From Pseudooceanicola pacificus (lineage in GTDB: Bacteria; Pseudomonadota; Alphaproteobacteria; Rhodobacterales; Rhodobacteraceae): DNA of 64,000 nucleotides. The position numbers and the translations under genes are program-made. Below are positions 16,769-25,424 of the stretch, piece by piece (position 1 is the stretch's first letter; every line of letters starts with the position of its first letter). The DNA lies in NCBI RefSeq assembly GCF_009789075.1, contig NZ_WNXQ01000008.1, forward strand, positions 117,051 to 181,050, given 5' to 3'. The notes beneath the pieces are model-generated. The model was given only the letters and a program-made list of their open reading frames with translations. It was not told where the DNA came from and searched no databases.

Positions 16769-17389
16769 TCAGCCTCCTGTCTGCTTGGGGGTCTGTGTCA
16801 GGGTGCGGAGGGTGGTGACCTCTCCGAGTGTGGCATAGTTCGGCCCGCCGAGACGGCAGATCGGGTCAAGCTCAAGCGTGTCGATCTTGCCATCCACCAT
16901 CAGGCCGTCGCGCAGGTGGATGCGCAGGATCTCTCCGACGATGAAACGGCTTCGGGTCTCGCCGAATTCCAGCACCTGACGCAGGCGGCATTCCATTGCG
17001 ACCGGGGCCGCCGCGATCCGGGGCACGTCGATCAGATCGCTCGGCACGGTCTCAAGGCCCAGCATCTCCGCTTCGCTGATATCGGCGGTGACCTCCTCGG
17101 CGCTGGAGTGCAGCGGGTCGAGCAGGCTGCGGTCGGCGATGTGAACCACGTAGGTTTCGCGGGCCAGGATGTTGCGCGAGGTGTCCTTGTATGTGTCACC
17201 CTTCCGGCCGACGCTGAATCCAAGCATCGGCGGTTTGGGCGACACGAAGGTAAACGTGCTGAACGGGGCAAGATTGACGCTGCCCGCGTCGTTCAGACTG
17301 GACACCCAGGCAATGGGCCGCGGAACGACAAGGCCCGTCAGCAGACGGTAACTCTTCTCGGCCGACAGATCCGACGGATCTACGATCAT
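16769..17389 (-). CDS. Flavin reductase family protein (FMN-binding split barrel, DIM6/NTAB)
   Basis: A 206-residue protein of the flavin-reductase-like FMN-binding family: LVVPRPIAWVSSLNDAGSVN, LAPFSTFTFVSPKPPMLGFS, KDTSRNILARETYVVHI. The ATG at 17389 has GGGAGGAG 6 bases upstream; an open frame continues upstream without family similarity. Such proteins supply reduced flavin to two-component monooxygenases, or bind FMN themselves. No monooxygenase gene is in this operon, so its partner is encoded elsewhere or it acts alone. First gene of the operon, divergent from tctCBA. Confidence 0.85.
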   Translation of the reverse strand: MIVDPSDLSAEKSYRLLTGLVVPRPIAWVSSLNDAGSVNLAPFSTFTFVSPKPPMLGFSVGRKGDTYKDTSRNILARETYVVHIADRSLLDPLHSSAEEVTADISEAEMLGLETVPSDLIDVPRIAAAPVAMECRLRQVLEFGETRSRFIVGEILRIHLRDGLMVDGKIDTLELDPICRLGGPNYATLGEVTTLRTLTQTPKQTGG

Positions 17390-17582
17390 GGCACTCCTCC
17401 CTTTGTGGCCAGACAATATCGCGGGCCCTGTATCGGCAAGATCAAAAGCACGAAAGGTCCACAATGTGGAATTTTTCGGTTTTTTGGGTTGCTTGGAAAC
17501 GGGTGGTTCTGCGTCCAATGGGGACAGCTCCGGAGCGCCGCAGGAGGGCGGCATCGGAACAAGAAACACAAGGGAGGTACTC
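17390..17582. promoter_or_regulatory. Divergent promoter region with a 13-bp palindrome
   Basis: A 193-bp gap between the flavin-reductase operon (minus) and tctC (plus). TCCACAATGTGGA at 17458-17470 is a perfect inverted repeat around a central A, next to an AT-rich run (AATTTTTCGGTTTTTT). The likely protein is the IclR regulator encoded at the end of tctCBA (20539-21315); IclR proteins bind short palindromes of this size. A single palindrome between both operons would allow joint control. Confidence 0.55.
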
Positions 17583-18542
17583 ATGAAGTCCTGGAAGAAT
17601 GCACTGGCCGTCGTTCTGGCCGTCCTGCCCGTCACCGGCATCGCTGCCGATTTTCCGTCCAAGCCGGTCACGCTTGTGGTGCCCTATCCGCCGGGCGGCA
17701 ATGTCGACACCTCGGCGCGGATCATCGCGCCGAAGATGGAAGCGATCCTTGGTCAGCCGATCGTGGTCGAAAACCGCGCCGGCGCCGGCGGCATGATCGC
17801 GGCGGAATACGTCAAGAATTCCGATGCCGACGGCTACACGCTGTTCATGGCCGCCAACGGCCCGCTGCTGTTTGCGCCGATGACGATGAACCGTCCCGAC
17901 GCCTACGACTGGAAAACCGATTTCGCGCCCGTGGGCAGCGTGTCGATCACCCCGATGGCGCTGACCGTGCGCAAGGACGTGGGCATCACCGATATCGACG
18001 AGCTGCTGGCCACTGCCGGCGAAAAGAACCTGCTGATGGCATCGCCGGGCGCGGGCACCACCAACCACCTGGCCGCCGAGAAGCTGAAGGCCGACAGCGG
18101 CGGCGATTTCCGCATCGTGCATTACAAGGGCAACGCGCCCGCCATCGCATCCCTGATCGGCGGCGAGACCGCGTTCAGCTTTGACCAGATGTCGGTCATC
18201 CTGCCCTACATCAAGGACGGCGCGGTTGTGCCGCTGGCGGTGACGTCAAGCGAGCGCGTGCCCGCCCTGCCCGATGTGCCGACGCTGAAGGAAACCGGCA
18301 AGTTCGACTTTGCCGCCGTGACCTTCACCGGCCTGCTCGCCCCTGCCGGCACCCCGCAAGAGGCCATCGACGCGATTTCCGCCGCGCTGACCGAGACGCT
18401 GAACGGCGATGACGTCAAGAAACGGTTCGAGGATCTCGGCTCGCTCGCCTCGCCGATGACCCCGGCGGAGTTCGGCGCCTTCCTGACCGAAATCGACGAC
18501 ACGTGGCGCCCGATCGTGGCCGAGGTCAACGCCAACAAGTAA
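17583..18542 (+). CDS. tctC: Tripartite tricarboxylate transporter solute-binding protein (TctC family)
   Basis: A 319-residue periplasmic binding protein. Signal peptide about residues 1-21 (ALAVVLAVLPVTGIAADF). TctC/Bug family signatures: VTLVVPYPPGGNVDTSARIIA, QPIVVENRAGAGGMIAAEYV, ADGYTLFM, and the late LPDVPTLKE. Start supported by GGGAGGT 6 bases before the ATG. It captures a carboxylate for the TctAB permease encoded directly downstream. The divergent operon encodes ring- or sugar-acid catabolism enzymes, so the cargo is probably their substrate. A strong hairpin lies between this gene and tctB. Confidence 0.9.
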   Translation: MKSWKNALAVVLAVLPVTGIAADFPSKPVTLVVPYPPGGNVDTSARIIAPKMEAILGQPIVVENRAGAGGMIAAEYVKNSDADGYTLFMAANGPLLFAPMTMNRPDAYDWKTDFAPVGSVSITPMALTVRKDVGITDIDELLATAGEKNLLMASPGAGTTNHLAAEKLKADSGGDFRIVHYKGNAPAIASLIGGETAFSFDQMSVILPYIKDGAVVPLAVTSSERVPALPDVPTLKETGKFDFAAVTFTGLLAPAGTPQEAIDAISAALTETLNGDDVKKRFEDLGSLASPMTPAEFGAFLTEIDDTWRPIVAEVNANK

Positions 18543-18550
18543 GGCACAAC

Positions 18551-18580
18551 CGGGGCGGTGCCGGAGGAGGTGCCGCCCCG
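18551..18580. terminator. Hairpin between tctC and tctB
   Basis: CGGGGCGG (18551-18558) and CCGCCCCG (18573-18580) pair perfectly within the 58-bp gap after tctC. It probably reduces read-through or protects the upstream message, so more binding protein than permease is made. Confidence 0.55.
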
Positions 18581-18600
18581 ATCATCCGGGGGGAGTCATC

Positions 18601-19056
18601 ATGCGCGACAGGTATTATTCCATAGGGCGCGGGCCCGAACTGATCTTTGGCGTCTTTCTCTTCGGTATCGGCTTGATCGCCGCCATCTACGGCCTGCGTT
18701 ACGGGCTGGGACAGCTGAACGACATCGGCCCGGGGGCCTTTCCGCTGGGGCTTGGCATCGCGATGATGATCCTGTCCGCCCTCGCCATGAAGGAAGCCGG
18801 GGCCGACGATCCCGTCTCGCGGCGGCTGACGCCCGCCTTCTTCTATCTGCCCGGTATCATCATCTGGTCGCTTCTGATCGAAGGCGCGGGCCTTGTGATC
18901 GCGACCCTCGCGCTGATCGTCATGTGTTCTTTCGCCGAGGACGAGCTTGATCTGAAACGCGCGCTCCTGCTCGGCCTGATCCTGGCGGCGGTCGGATATG
19001 TCGTCTTCATCCTGAGCTTCGGCCTGACCTTCAACCTGATCGGGGACTGGTTTTGA
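18601..19056 (+). CDS. tctB: Tripartite tricarboxylate transporter small subunit (TctB family)
   Basis: A 151-residue membrane protein with four hydrophobic stretches and the family start ELIFGVFLFGIGLIAAIYGLRY followed by DIGPGAFPLGLGIAMMILS. It is the small permease subunit of the TTT system. GGGGGGAG lies about 6 bases before the ATG. It overlaps tctA by 4 bp. Confidence 0.88.
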   Translation: MRDRYYSIGRGPELIFGVFLFGIGLIAAIYGLRYGLGQLNDIGPGAFPLGLGIAMMILSALAMKEAGADDPVSRRLTPAFFYLPGIIIWSLLIEGAGLVIATLALIVMCSFAEDELDLKRALLLGLILAAVGYVVFILSFGLTFNLIGDWF

Positions 19057-20558
19057 GCGTGCTGCATGACCTCGCACTCGGCTTCCAGATCGCGCTGACC
19101 TGGGAAGCCATCCTGATCTGCCTGGGCGGTGTCATCCTCGGCACCTTCGTCGGCGTCCTGCCCGGGATCGGGGCGCTTGCCGCGATCTCGCTCTGCCTGC
19201 CGCTGACCTATTACATGCTGCCGGTGCACGGGCTGATCCTGCTGTCGGGCATCTTCTACGGTGCGCAATACGGCAGCTCGACCTCGTCGATCCTGCTGAA
19301 CATTCCCGGCACGCCCGCTGCCGCCGCGACCTGCCTTGACGGCAATCCGATGGCGCGCAAGGGCCGGGCGGGTCAGGCGCTGTTCATCGTCACGCTCAGC
19401 TCCTATTTCGGGGGCATGGTCGGGATTATCCTGCTAGTCGCCTTTGCCGCGCCGCTGGCCCGGTTCGCGCTGTCCTTTGGCGCGCCGGAATATTTTGCCG
19501 TCATGCTGCTGGGGCTGGTCGCGGCCTCGACCGCATCGCCGGGCTCTCCGGTCAAGGGGCTGGCGATGATGGTGCTGGGCCTGATCTTCGGCATGGTCGG
19601 CACGGATGTCACCTCCGGCGCCTATCGCTTCACGCTTGGCTATCTGGAACTGACCGACGGCATCAACCTGGTCGCCATGGCCATGGGCCTGTTCGGGATC
19701 GGCGAAGTTCTGTCCAACCTCGCCGCGCCACCTGCCCCGCAGCCGCCCAAGAAAAGCTTTCGTCTGCGCGAGATGCTGCCCACCCGGACCGAGGCGCGCC
19801 AGTCGGTGATGCCCGCGATCCGCGGCTCGCTGCTCGGCTCCTGGATCGGGGCGTTGCCGGGAACGGGACCTGCCATCGCCGCCTTCATCGCCTATGCCAC
19901 GGAAAAGCGCATCTCGCGCACGCCCGAGAAATTCGGCACCGGCGCGGTGGAGGGCATCGCCGCCCCCGAGGCCGCCAACAACGCCTCCGTCCAGGCGGCC
20001 TTCATTCCGACGCTCTGCATCGGCATTCCCGGCGATGCGGTGATGGCCTTCATGCTGGGCGCGATGATCATCCACGGCATCGTGCCGGGGCCCAACCTGA
20101 TCTCGGAACAGCCCGACATGTTCTGGGGGCTGGTCGCCAGCTTCTGGGTCGGGAACCTGATCCTGGTGCTGCTGACGCTGCCGATGATCGGCGTCTGGGT
20201 GAAAATCCTGAACATCCCCCGCCAGGTGCTCTACCCGCTGATCATCTTTCTGATCTGCGTCGGCGTGTTCAGCGTGAACAGCAATGTCTTCGACGTCTTT
20301 GTCGCGGTGGCCTTCGGCATCCTCGGCTTCGTGATGACCCTGTTCCGCTATCCGGTGGCGCCGATCCTGCTGGGCTACATCCTGGGCCCGCTGGTCGAGG
20401 AGAATTTCCGCCGCACCCTGTTCATCAGCAACGGCGACTTCGGGGCGTTCCTGTCCTCGCCCGTCTCGGTGATCTGCCTTGGCCTCGTGGCGCTGGCGCT
20501 GATCGTTCCGGTCGTCCTCGCAATCCGGCGGCGCAGGCTCAGCCCTGCCCCGCGGTGA
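19053..20558 (+). CDS. tctA: Tripartite tricarboxylate transporter large permease (TctA family)
   Basis: A 501-residue membrane protein with about 11-12 helices. Family signatures: GTFVGVLPGIGALAAISLCLP, FYGAQYGSSTSSILLNIPGT, GSWIGALPGTGPAIAAFIAY and EAANNASVQAAFIPTLCIGIPG. The start is TTG at 19053, overlapping the tctB stop by 4 bp; a GTG two codons later is the alternative. It forms the transport channel. Its 3' end overlaps the convergent iclR gene by 20 bp. Confidence 0.9.
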   Translation: MSVLHDLALGFQIALTWEAILICLGGVILGTFVGVLPGIGALAAISLCLPLTYYMLPVHGLILLSGIFYGAQYGSSTSSILLNIPGTPAAAATCLDGNPMARKGRAGQALFIVTLSSYFGGMVGIILLVAFAAPLARFALSFGAPEYFAVMLLGLVAASTASPGSPVKGLAMMVLGLIFGMVGTDVTSGAYRFTLGYLELTDGINLVAMAMGLFGIGEVLSNLAAPPAPQPPKKSFRLREMLPTRTEARQSVMPAIRGSLLGSWIGALPGTGPAIAAFIAYATEKRISRTPEKFGTGAVEGIAAPEAANNASVQAAFIPTLCIGIPGDAVMAFMLGAMIIHGIVPGPNLISEQPDMFWGLVASFWVGNLILVLLTLPMIGVWVKILNIPRQVLYPLIIFLICVGVFSVNSNVFDVFVAVAFGILGFVMTLFRYPVAPILLGYILGPLVEENFRRTLFISNGDFGAFLSSPVSVICLGLVALALIVPVVLAIRRRRLSPAPR

Positions 20559-21315
20559 TGGCAAGCGAGATTTCCGCGGTCGCCGCCCCCAGAAGATCGA
20601 CAAGCGCGCCCACCCGCGCCCCGCGCTGACGCGAGGAAATGGCGATGGTGCTGATCGCGGCAACGGGACGGCCCAGCACATCCGTTATCGGAAAGGCGAT
20701 GGCGCTGGTCCCCTTGGCGATGGCGCGGGGCAGGACGGTGTAGCCACGCCGGCGCGCGTCGGAGATCCGGTCGCGCAGGGTCTGCATCGGCACGCCATAG
20801 GCGCGCAAACGGTCGACATTCTGGGTCAGCACCTCTTCGGCCTGTGCGCGGGACACACGCGACAGGATGGCGACACTGTTCGCGCTGATCCCCAGGGGCC
20901 GCCGCGACCCGATTTCGATCGACAGGACCTGAATCGGAAAGGACCCGATGCGCCTGTCGGCGCAGACCGTGTCGAGCCCGCTCCGCACGGACAGAAACAC
21001 CGCATCCCCGATCGCATCGCTCAACTGGCTGAGCGCCGGAGAAGCCAGTTCCCGGAACCGCCGCAGTTCGGACGACAGACCCAGAAGCGTCAGCTCCCGC
21101 CCCACATGATACCGCAGGTCCAGCTGTTTCTCGACGATGCCGCGCTCCTGCAGCGTGACCAGGATCCGGTGAACGGTCGGCTTGGTCAGGCCGGTGGTCT
21201 CGCAGACATGCTTGAGCGACGCGCCGGATGGCGATGACCGTGCAATGGCGTCAAGAATGTCGAACGCACGGTCCACGCTCTGGGTGCCGCTTCTTGTCTT
21301 GCTGCCGTCGTCCAT
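20539..21315 (-). CDS. IclR-family transcriptional regulator
   Basis: A 258-residue IclR regulator. The winged helix is at the N-terminus (SVDRAFDILDAIARSSPSGASLKHVCETTGLTKPTVHRIL, written in parts: SVDRAFDILDAIA, SLKHVCETTGLTKPTVHRIL). The effector domain is C-terminal (FLSVRSGLDTVCADRRIG, GSRRPLGISANSVAILS, AIAFPITDVLGRPVAAISTIA). The ATG at 21315 gives the normal family length. Convergent to tctA with a 20-bp 3' overlap, an uncommon but workable layout. Probably controls tctCBA and the divergent catabolic operon through the palindrome at 17458-17470. Confidence 0.88.
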   Translation of the reverse strand: MDDGSKTRSGTQSVDRAFDILDAIARSSPSGASLKHVCETTGLTKPTVHRILVTLQERGIVEKQLDLRYHVGRELTLLGLSSELRRFRELASPALSQLSDAIGDAVFLSVRSGLDTVCADRRIGSFPIQVLSIEIGSRRPLGISANSVAILSRVSRAQAEEVLTQNVDRLRAYGVPMQTLRDRISDARRRGYTVLPRAIAKGTSAIAFPITDVLGRPVAAISTIAISSRQRGARVGALVDLLGAATAEISLAITAGQG

Positions 21316-21582
21316 GATGCCAGTTACCAGCCTTTTCCGGCCTTTCTGCGTGAAACGGGAGTCAGCCCACACGCCTTGCCCCGGGACGAGCTTAACCTAT
21401 CGCTGCTGTTACGCGACCGGTCTTTGTCGCACAGTTCGGGTGCGGGCCGCCTTGATGCCACTCACGGTCCTTGGCGTTGGCTTCAAGAACGCCCTGGCCG
21501 GCGGACACCCGGCCCGGGGCGTAACGGGTTCACCCACCTGCTTCGCCGTGTCACCGGCGCAGGGCCGCACCGGACCGGTGGA
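21316..21582. other. 267-bp intergenic stretch between iclR and quiC1
   Basis: No gene recognised. It must hold the iclR promoter (to the left, minus strand) and the quiC1 3' end. CACCGGACCGGTG (21568-21580) is a 13-bp palindrome 2 bp downstream of the quiC1 stop; it might be part of a terminator or an operator, but there is no T-run. Confidence 0.35.
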
Positions 21583-23463
21583 TCAGTTCGCCGGCATCCC
21601 CTTCACCCGCCCCAGCCGCTTTTGCGCGGCGATCCGGAACGGGGCATTGGGGGCGCCATAGCCGGAATAGCCGTCCCTGCGCTCGACAACCTCGAAGAAA
21701 AGCCCGCCCGCGAAGGGCCGCGAGTAGGTCTGGAAGAATTCCCCGGTCGAATCCCGGTCATAGAGGATATGTCGCGCCTGCATCCGGGCGAGCATGTCCG
21801 GCGGAATGTCGAAGCGGCTGGCGAGGTCGTCGTAATAGTTCGCAGACATCGGCAGCGGCGGAAAACCTGAGGCCGCGAGCGCCTCGGCCGTGGCGAAGAT
21901 GTCGTCGGTGGTAAAGGCCACGTGCTGGACCGGCGCCCCGAAGCTGTCGGCCAGGAAGGTCCCGGCCAGGGTCCGATGTGTCTCGGCCCCGTTGAGCGTG
22001 ATGCGGAAGGTGCCATCGGGGGTCGCGATGGCCTGGCTTCTGACAAGGCCGTCGGGATCGACGACATCGACCATCGGCGCCTTCGCCATATCGAACAGCG
22101 AGGTATAGAACAGCGACCAGCTGAGCATCTCGTCATAGGTCATGGTCTGGGCAACGTGGTCGATACCGGTCAGCCCCGCGCCCGCGGGGCCCGGCCCAGA
22201 GGCGCCGAATTCGGTGCTCCAGACCTGCGCGTGGGTCTCGTCCATGAAATGGAGGATCGAACCGCCGAGCCCACGGATCGCCGGAATGTCGATCTGGCCC
22301 GGCCCGAGAGGCTGGGCGAAAAGCTCTGCGCCTAGCGCGGTTGCCCGTGCGATGGTGTCCTCGGTCGAGGGCACGCCCAATCCCACGTCGCAGATCGAGG
22401 TGCCGTGGACGTTGAATGCCGACCCGGCGAAATCGCCGCGCTCCTCGTTCAGGACGATGCGGATATCGCCCTGCTGCCAAAGCGTCACCGCCTTGGCGAC
22501 ATGCTGCCCGATCCGGGCGAAGCCGAGCGAGGTGAGCAGGTGGCGCAGCGCCTCGCCCTCGGCGCCGCTGGTCGCGAATTCGATGAACCTGGTGCCGCGG
22601 ATGTCCTGGCGGGGCGGCAGGGCGGGCAGGTCGACCTTCAACGCGGGTTCGGTCCGGCGCACGTCGTCCATCAGTGCCACAAGCGAGCGGTGGCCGTCCC
22701 TGGCGATGGCACGCGCCGGGCCGCCGCGGAACTGGTCGTTGAAGATCTCCAGGCTGATCGGCCCGGCATATCCCGCCGCCGTCACTGCGCGCATGAAGCC
22801 GGTGACGTCCAGATCGCCCTCACCGGGCATGTTGCGGAAATGGCGGGACCAGTAGAGCAGGTCCATGTCGATCGCGGGCGCGTCGGCGAGCTGGACAAAG
22901 AAGATCCTGTCGCCGGGAATGCGCCGGATCGTCTCGGGGTCGATACCCCGACCGAGGGTGTGAAAGCTGTCGAGGATCAGCCCGACGTTGGCGTGATCGG
23001 CGCGGCGCACGATCTCCCAGGCGTCGCGGTGGTCGTTGACATGGCGGCCCCAGGCCAGCGCCTCGTAACCGACGCGCAGGCCCCGGGCGGCGGCGCGCTC
23101 GCCGAGTTCGCGGAAATCTGCCGCGGCGCGGTCGATGCCGCCAATCGCCCCCGGATGCACCGACGAGCAGACGAGCAGCAATTCGGCGCCAAGCTGCTGC
23201 ATCAGGTCGAACTTGCGCTCCGCCCGGTCGAAAGCCTTGGCGCGGAGCGGATCCGGCAGCCCCTCGAAATCGCGGAAAGGCTGGAAGAGAGAGATCTCCA
23301 GCCCGTGGTCGCGGATCAGGTTGCCGACATCGCGCGGCGCGCCCTCGTCAGCGATGAAGTCCTGCTCGAAGATCTCGATCCCGTCGAACCCGGCGGCGGC
23401 GATGGCCTCCAGCTTCTCGCGGAAGGTGCCGGCGATGGATACGGTGGCGATGGAGGTCTTCAC
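21583..23463 (-). CDS. quiC1: 3-dehydroshikimate dehydratase, two-domain (TIM barrel + HPPD-like)
   Basis: A 626-residue two-domain protein. Residues about 1-280 are a sugar-phosphate isomerase/epimerase-like TIM barrel (FDGIEIFEQDFIADEGAP, SSVHPGAIGG, HVNDHRDAWE, LILDSFHTLGRG, FVQLADAP, SLEIFNDQF). Residues about 290-626 are 4-hydroxyphenylpyruvate-dioxygenase-like (FIEFATSGAEGEALRHLLTSL, GIDHVAQTM, VQHVAFTTDDIF, LYDRDSTGEFFQTYS, FFEVVERRDGYSGYGAPNAP). This architecture and length are those of QuiC1, which turns 3-dehydroshikimate into protocatechuate. It overlaps the shikimate dehydrogenase gene by 4 bp, a fitting pair for quinate/shikimate use. Confidence 0.88.
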   Translation of the reverse strand: MKTSIATVSIAGTFREKLEAIAAAGFDGIEIFEQDFIADEGAPRDVGNLIRDHGLEISLFQPFRDFEGLPDPLRAKAFDRAERKFDLMQQLGAELLLVCSSVHPGAIGGIDRAAADFRELGERAAARGLRVGYEALAWGRHVNDHRDAWEIVRRADHANVGLILDSFHTLGRGIDPETIRRIPGDRIFFVQLADAPAIDMDLLYWSRHFRNMPGEGDLDVTGFMRAVTAAGYAGPISLEIFNDQFRGGPARAIARDGHRSLVALMDDVRRTEPALKVDLPALPPRQDIRGTRFIEFATSGAEGEALRHLLTSLGFARIGQHVAKAVTLWQQGDIRIVLNEERGDFAGSAFNVHGTSICDVGLGVPSTEDTIARATALGAELFAQPLGPGQIDIPAIRGLGGSILHFMDETHAQVWSTEFGASGPGPAGAGLTGIDHVAQTMTYDEMLSWSLFYTSLFDMAKAPMVDVVDPDGLVRSQAIATPDGTFRITLNGAETHRTLAGTFLADSFGAPVQHVAFTTDDIFATAEALAASGFPPLPMSANYYDDLASRFDIPPDMLARMQARHILYDRDSTGEFFQTYSRPFAGGLFFEVVERRDGYSGYGAPNAPFRIAAQKRLGRVKGMPAN

Positions 23464-24305
23464 GCGGCGGCTCCCATGTCCATGAGGCTGGAGCGCAGCT
23501 CGGTCTCGTCCGGTCCGAACCCCGAGAAGAGCGCCCAGGCGTGGACGCCCTGGTGGAAGAATAGCTCCCAGCCCGAGAGGACGGAAAGGCCCGCGGCCGC
23601 CGCATCGGTCAGGAACTGCGTGTCGGCAGGGGTGTAAACCGCGTCGAAGGCCCAGCTTGCGCCCTTCATGGCTGCGGCCGGGAGGGGGGTGCCCTCGTAG
23701 CCGACCATGCCGACCGGGGTGCAGTTGATCAGCCCGTCCGCCGCTTCGGCTGCCTTTTCGCCGTCGTCCCAGATGGTGATGTCGGTGTCGGGCGCGGCCT
23801 CCTGCAGGGACTGGGCCAGCGCCTCGGCCTTGGCCGGATCGCGGTCGACAAGCCTGAGCGCCCGAACCCCAAGGCCGATGAGCCCGAAGGCCACGGCCCG
23901 GCCGACGCCACCGGTGCCGATCATCAGGACCGTGCCGGGCGCGGCTTGTTCCAGGACGGAACGATAGGCGGCCATGAAACCGGTATGATCGGTATTGTAC
24001 CCGCGCGGACCATCTTTGCCGAAGATCACCGTGTTGACCGCGCCGATGGCGCGCACCATCGGGTCGTCGATCCGGACCATGGGGGCGGCAATTTCCTTGT
24101 AGGGATAGGTCACGTTGATGCCGCGATAGCCGCCGGTGCGGCAGCCCTCGAAGACCGCGGCGAAGTCCTGGTCAAGCTGGTTCGGGACCAGCCGGTCGTA
24201 GGTCACCCCGATCCCGTGCTGCGCTCCGGCCAGCCGGTGCAGCAGGGGGGAGCGGGAGCGGGCGATATTGTCTCCGATCAGGCCCAGCTTGAGGCTATCG
24301 GTCAT
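23460..24305 (-). CDS. aroE: Shikimate/quinate dehydrogenase (AroE/QuiB family)
   Basis: A 281-residue AroE-family enzyme. Seen: substrate-binding SRSPLLHRLAG, catalytic Lys in NVTYPYKE, catalytic Asp in GYNTDHTGF, dinucleotide loop GTGGVGRAVAFGL and C-terminal GWELFFHQGVHAWALFSG. The ATG at 24305 has AAGGAGGG 9 bases upstream; the open frame before it shows no similarity. Because it is paired with 3-dehydroshikimate dehydratase, it likely oxidises shikimate or quinate in a catabolic direction rather than serving biosynthesis, but the sequence alone does not settle the direction or NAD/NADP use. Confidence 0.85.
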   Translation of the reverse strand: MTDSLKLGLIGDNIARSRSPLLHRLAGAQHGIGVTYDRLVPNQLDQDFAAVFEGCRTGGYRGINVTYPYKEIAAPMVRIDDPMVRAIGAVNTVIFGKDGPRGYNTDHTGFMAAYRSVLEQAAPGTVLMIGTGGVGRAVAFGLIGLGVRALRLVDRDPAKAEALAQSLQEAAPDTDITIWDDGEKAAEAADGLINCTPVGMVGYEGTPLPAAAMKGASWAFDAVYTPADTQFLTDAAAAGLSVLSGWELFFHQGVHAWALFSGFGPDETELRSSLMDMGAAA

Positions 24306-24471
24306 GTCAGCATTCCCTCCTTCCGGGTTGCCACGGCTCGCTGCACCGTCGGCTGGACCTCGCCCGAGCCACCGCAAGGTCCCGGCAGAACGCCGTGCCA
24401 CGCCTGTCCGCCCGGCGCTGACGTCCGACAGCCGATCAGGCCAGGCCGAAGACCGGAACGCGGCTTGCGGG

Positions 24472-25368
24472 TCATCCGTGCAGCGTGGCCCGCAAGTCCT
24501 CGCACATCAGGTTCGATGCCTCTGCGCAGGGCTCGGATACCCCGGCATAGCTGAAAAAGCTGTGGTTCAGATCGGGGAAGACCCGCAAAGTCACAGGCAC
24601 ATTCGCGCCACCCAGCAGTTCAGCGAAAGACACACTCTGTTGATGCAGGAAATCATGGGCCCCGGTTCCGATGATGGCGGGGGCGACGCCCGTCAGATCG
24701 GCCAAAGCGGGCGATGCACGCCAGTCCAGCGACACCGTCTCGTAATCCGGGCCCAGATATTTCAGGGCAACGGTGCTGGGTTCCGGACCGTTCTGCCGCA
24801 TGTCGGTGGCGGGGTAGATAAGGAACTGGGCCGCCAGCGACACCCCCCGGTCCCGCGCAAGGATCGCTGTGGCAGCGGCCAGCGCGCCACCGGCGCTATC
24901 ACCCGCCACGGCTATCTTGCTTGCGTCTCCGCCAAGGTCACCGACATGCGCAATGACCCAATCGAAAGCGGCAAATGCGTCGTCACAGGCCGCCGGAAAG
25001 AGGTGGTCGGGCGCAAGGCGATAATCGACGCTCACCACGACAGCCCCGGCCAGATTGGCGATCCGCGCCACATGCGCCTGATGACTGTCGAGATCGCCGA
25101 CCATCCAGGCGCCGCCATGAAAATACAGCACCGTGCCCGATGCTTCGTCCCCGAGCGGGCGCACGATCCGGATCGCCATGTCGCCGGCGGGGCCGGCAAT
25201 CGTCAGATCCTCGCAGGACTTAACGTCGATATGCGGGGCAGGATAGATGTCGTCGCGGATAATCCAGGCCCTGCGGCGCGCTTCTTCGGTCGTCATGGCC
25301 TCAAACGGATCCGCATAGGCGCCTGACAGGCGTTTTCGGTCCATTTCGGCAATTTGTGGATCAAGCAT
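24472..25368 (-). CDS. Alpha/beta hydrolase (hormone-sensitive-lipase-like esterase)
   Basis: A 298-residue esterase of the HSL group. It has the oxyanion motif YFHGGAWMVGD, the nucleophile elbow VAGDSAGGALA with Ser, a catalytic-acid region near GTGAHDFLHQQ, and the His in FPDLNHSFFSY. The ATG at 25368 has GAGGA 7 bases upstream. It follows the ABC binding-protein gene by 56 bp (with a strong hairpin between) and precedes the quinate/shikimate genes by 166 bp. It may cleave an ester brought in by the ABC system, for example a quinate or shikimate ester; that link is inference. Confidence 0.85.
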   Translation of the reverse strand: MLDPQIAEMDRKRLSGAYADPFEAMTTEEARRRAWIIRDDIYPAPHIDVKSCEDLTIAGPAGDMAIRIVRPLGDEASGTVLYFHGGAWMVGDLDSHQAHVARIANLAGAVVVSVDYRLAPDHLFPAACDDAFAAFDWVIAHVGDLGGDASKIAVAGDSAGGALAAATAILARDRGVSLAAQFLIYPATDMRQNGPEPSTVALKYLGPDYETVSLDWRASPALADLTGVAPAIIGTGAHDFLHQQSVSFAELLGGANVPVTLRVFPDLNHSFFSYAGVSEPCAEASNLMCEDLRATLHG

Positions 25369-25389
25369 CCTGAAATCCTCATACAAAAC

Positions 25390-25414
25390 GGACGGCGGGA
25401 TTGTCCCGCCGCCC
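25390..25414. terminator. Hairpin between the ABC binding-protein gene and the esterase gene
   Basis: CGGCGGGA (25393-25400) and TCCCGCCG (25404-25411) form an 8-bp perfect stem with a TTG loop, extended by CG pairs across one mismatch (25390-25391 with 25413-25414). It lies in the 56-bp gap just after the binding-protein stop codon. Confidence 0.55.
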
Positions 25415-25424
25415 GGACTTCGCG

